The notes beneath the pieces are model-generated. The model did no database searches. It was not told the DNA's origin and saw only the letters and a list, made by a program, of their open reading frames with translations. From contig JAJNNY010000021.1 of assembly GCA_022453515.1 (NCBI GenBank), positions 558,001 through 622,000 on the forward strand: a stretch of DNA of 64,000 nucleotides, given 5' to 3'. The DNA comes from Astrocystis sublimbata (Eukaryota > Ascomycota > Sordariomycetes > Xylariales > Xylariaceae). Of the stretch, positions 62,010 to 64,000 are shown one piece after another; within the stretch, counting starts at the first letter, position 1, and each line of letters begins with the position of its first letter. Made by a program: the position numbers and the translations under genes.

Positions 62010-64000
62010 GGCTTAGTTGTGGATGAAGCAGAGGAACAAGCCGAGGACTGCGAAAGGAACTAATCAGAAGGTAGGCGCAGGAAGGTGCAGAGAGACGTAG
62101 GTGAAGACAAGAGTCGTAAGACGTAAGCTGTAAGATGAGAGCCGAGAGACGTGAGACGAGATACGAGAACGACTGAGGTGTGAGGTGGGACGGTGGCCGA
62201 TGACTGGAGCAGCGTGGCGTGATGGCGAGATGATGGGATCGGGATCGCGCGACGCGAGACTGAGGAGGGAGGACCACGGCCACGCTTGCGCGCTGCGTAG
62301 ACCAGGGCGACAGCGACAGCGACAGCGACGTCTAGAACAGCTGTGCTGTCAGATGCAATGGCGGGACTACAACGTGTCGATGCAGCACGGCCTCGAGGTG
62401 TTTCTAGCCTACAGTAGCTCGGCAGATGGTCGGTGTTGGAGAGATCGTGAAAGTCTAGAGGTGCGGGTGGAGGAGATAGAATTACGGGAATGTAAACCGG
62501 ACGATATGGCAATACAGTGACCGCGTAACCGCAACTACGGTTCCATTGTGGAGAGGAAAGACGGAAGACGGAAGAGAGAGGAGAGAAGACAGAAGACGAA
62601 AGCCGGGCTGGGGGCCTGTGGGCGAAGCTTTGTTTGTCGGCAGCTCGCAGGCTTGGTGAATACCCAGTTAGGCTGGGGTGGCCACCTGAGGTAGTGAATG
62701 AGATGATGAGGTTTCCTGGTGTCTGGCAACCTTAGTCCGATCAGTGGTGCTATCGTGCAGCGGGCGCGCGTCACTTCACGCCATGCCACTGGGCTTAGGT
62801 ACAGGCTGTAGACTTCAGGTAGCTTTTGGCAAGCTCGAATAGCTGCTCAGGCTGGGGCGTACGCCACACCTGAATGTAGGTAGCTAAGCCACAGCCGGGT
62901 CTTCATGCGAAAATGTCGCATAGTACTATCGGAGTAGCCAAGAATCTCTTGCGATAATGATCAAAACTACCTAGGTAGGCACACACGCGGGCTAGGGTTG
63001 CCATGTAGAAGGTATCTACAGATATGAGACATGGAAGGACGCGATATCTCATGATGAGTGTTTTCAACTCAGAAAAAGTCGTGTTCTTGTTCACGATAGA
63101 CGAACTGCCCTGGCACCCTGGTATCGCATCACTACCTACCCAGTACATCTAAGGTGAATACGTAGGTCGTAGGTCGTAGGTCGTTAAGTAGGGAGGTAGT
63201 AGCATGTTCAAGAACCGTGAAGTAAGGTAGAGCGGCAATGCTCCTTGGATAATTCAGGGTGAAACCGGTCGTGGGCAATTTTCTCTCCTACCATAGCCTG
63301 CCGGCCCTTGATCTTATGTGATGTGCTATGTATGTAGATCTATCTACCTGCGAGTCCCGACATGCCCGAGTCACGTACATCATAGACACAGGTTCAATAT
63401 ATCATATTACGAGTTAGTAGAATGGCTACTATGCACAGTTGGCGGCAGCCAATGCCAACAACTCAATTGAAGCGTTGGAAGGGGGCTGGAGGAATCGGGA
63501 CGTATATGATGATTTCCTGTGGACTACGAGATGGATCCTTCCTCCACCTGTACACGGAAATTCTAAGATAATAGATTGTAAAAGTCTCGCGCTCACACAG
63601 ATGTATAGACAAACTGCTGCGACATAGGTACGTACCCGACGTAAGTGATGTCGTCCCTGGACTAAATAAGTTGTTTGCAAATTGCTAGTTAGTAGCTAGT
63701 ACAAGCACATGTGTGGAAGCGGTGGAATCGATATTAAGAACGGCAGAACATTTTTTTTCTTTTTGGTATTTAGAAACACGTCATTAAGTTTCGTCGCGAA
63801 TGGATCCTATTCTGGTCCAACACAGCGCGCGAAGAACCCTGGGCAAAGTTCTCAGCCGATGTCTGCAAAGGGCTATCTACCAGGCAGATGACATCTCATG
63901 TCGTCCATACGCCAGTATCTTCGGAGTGGGCCTCAAAACATGCTCTGCGCATGTCAACCGAGGTCTGCAAACCATACCTGATCGCCCGGACGCCGTTGTT
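62010..64000. other. Upstream region of IES1 to window edge, no gene recognised
   Basis: 2.0 kb. The first 600 bp is GC-rich with a (CGACAG)3 repeat at 62308-62330, and is probably the IES1 promoter/5' UTR. (GTAGGTC)3 lies at 63161-63184. Towards the edge a short minus-strand frame could be the end of a gene beyond the window, but this cannot be supported. Confidence 0.45.
63161..63184. repeat. (GTAGGTC)3 heptamer repeat
   Basis: Three perfect tandem copies in non-coding DNA. Confidence 0.9.

Noticed and set aside
63860..64000. Possible two-exon end of a minus-strand gene at the right window edge
   Set aside because: The needed intron would be only about 33 nt, too short for this genome, and the peptide is too small to recognise.

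Overview
The window is eukaryotic nuclear DNA from a filamentous ascomycete (Pezizomycotina, most likely Sordariomycetes). The genes have many short introns, mostly 50-125 nt, with GT..AG ends and CTRAC/CTAAC branch sites. They encode recognisable fungal orthologues: Set1, AP-3 delta, EMC2, Rgd2, Fcf1, tropomyosin, Ies1 and a Yor1-type ABCC pump. The wide intergenic spaces are sprinkled with palindromic TACCTAGGTA-like words. All gene models below were assembled by hand by joining reading frames at splice signals and checking that exon lengths keep phase.

Layout. 1-2.2 kb: a coiled-coil/ubiquitin-like-domain protein (minus, cut by the window edge). 2.2-7.1 kb: no gene recognised. 7.1-12.4 kb: EMC2 (minus) and AP-3 delta (plus), divergent. 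12.9-15.7 kb: F-BAR/DEP/RhoGAP protein (minus). 18.1-19.8 kb: M19 membrane dipeptidase (plus). 20.3-20.9 kb: mitochondrial uS13 (minus), divergent from ER cyclophilin B (21.6-22.9 kb, plus), which is followed by TRM112 (plus). 25.1-26.2 kb: BIG1/Voa1-like (minus). 27.6-28.7 kb: Ayr1-like SDR (plus). 28.7-30.5 kb: AT-rich gene-poor block. 30.5-32.5 kb: RRP17 (plus) and tropomyosin (minus), convergent. 33.7-40.9 kb: securin/Cut2-like (plus) and SET1 (minus), convergent. 40.9-44.2 kb: spacer with a (T)34 tract and one doubtful small ORF. 44.2-47.6 kb: MCT-type MFS transporter (plus) and the 12-exon FCF1 (minus), convergent. 49.3-50.4 kb: CSI2-like mucin membrane protein (plus). 51.6-56.3 kb: Yor1-type ABC transporter (minus). 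59.9-62.0 kb: INO80 subunit Ies1 (minus). 62-64 kb: no gene recognised.

How the genes relate. They are mostly single-copy housekeeping functions: ribosome biogenesis (FCF1, RRP17, TRM112), mitochondrial translation (uS13m), chromatin (SET1, IES1), membrane trafficking and ER biogenesis (EMC2, AP-3 delta, BIG1, cyclophilin B), cytoskeleton and division (tropomyosin, Rgd2, securin), plus three accessory-type genes (dipeptidase, SDR, MFS/ABC transporters). They are not an operon or a biosynthetic cluster. I found no CRISPR array, tRNA, rRNA or intact transposon.

The most interesting things are at the level of gene architecture. Three genes carry an intron inside or within two bases of the start codon. 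Cyclophilin B can end either in HVEL or, by splicing a weak terminal intron, in a membrane-anchored tail. Stop-free, phase-neutral introns lie at functionally critical places in SET1 and securin. FCF1 packs 11 introns and a 10-nt exon into a 200-aa protein. The RhoGAP domain lacks its arginine finger. I did not find convincing evidence of a wholly new system.
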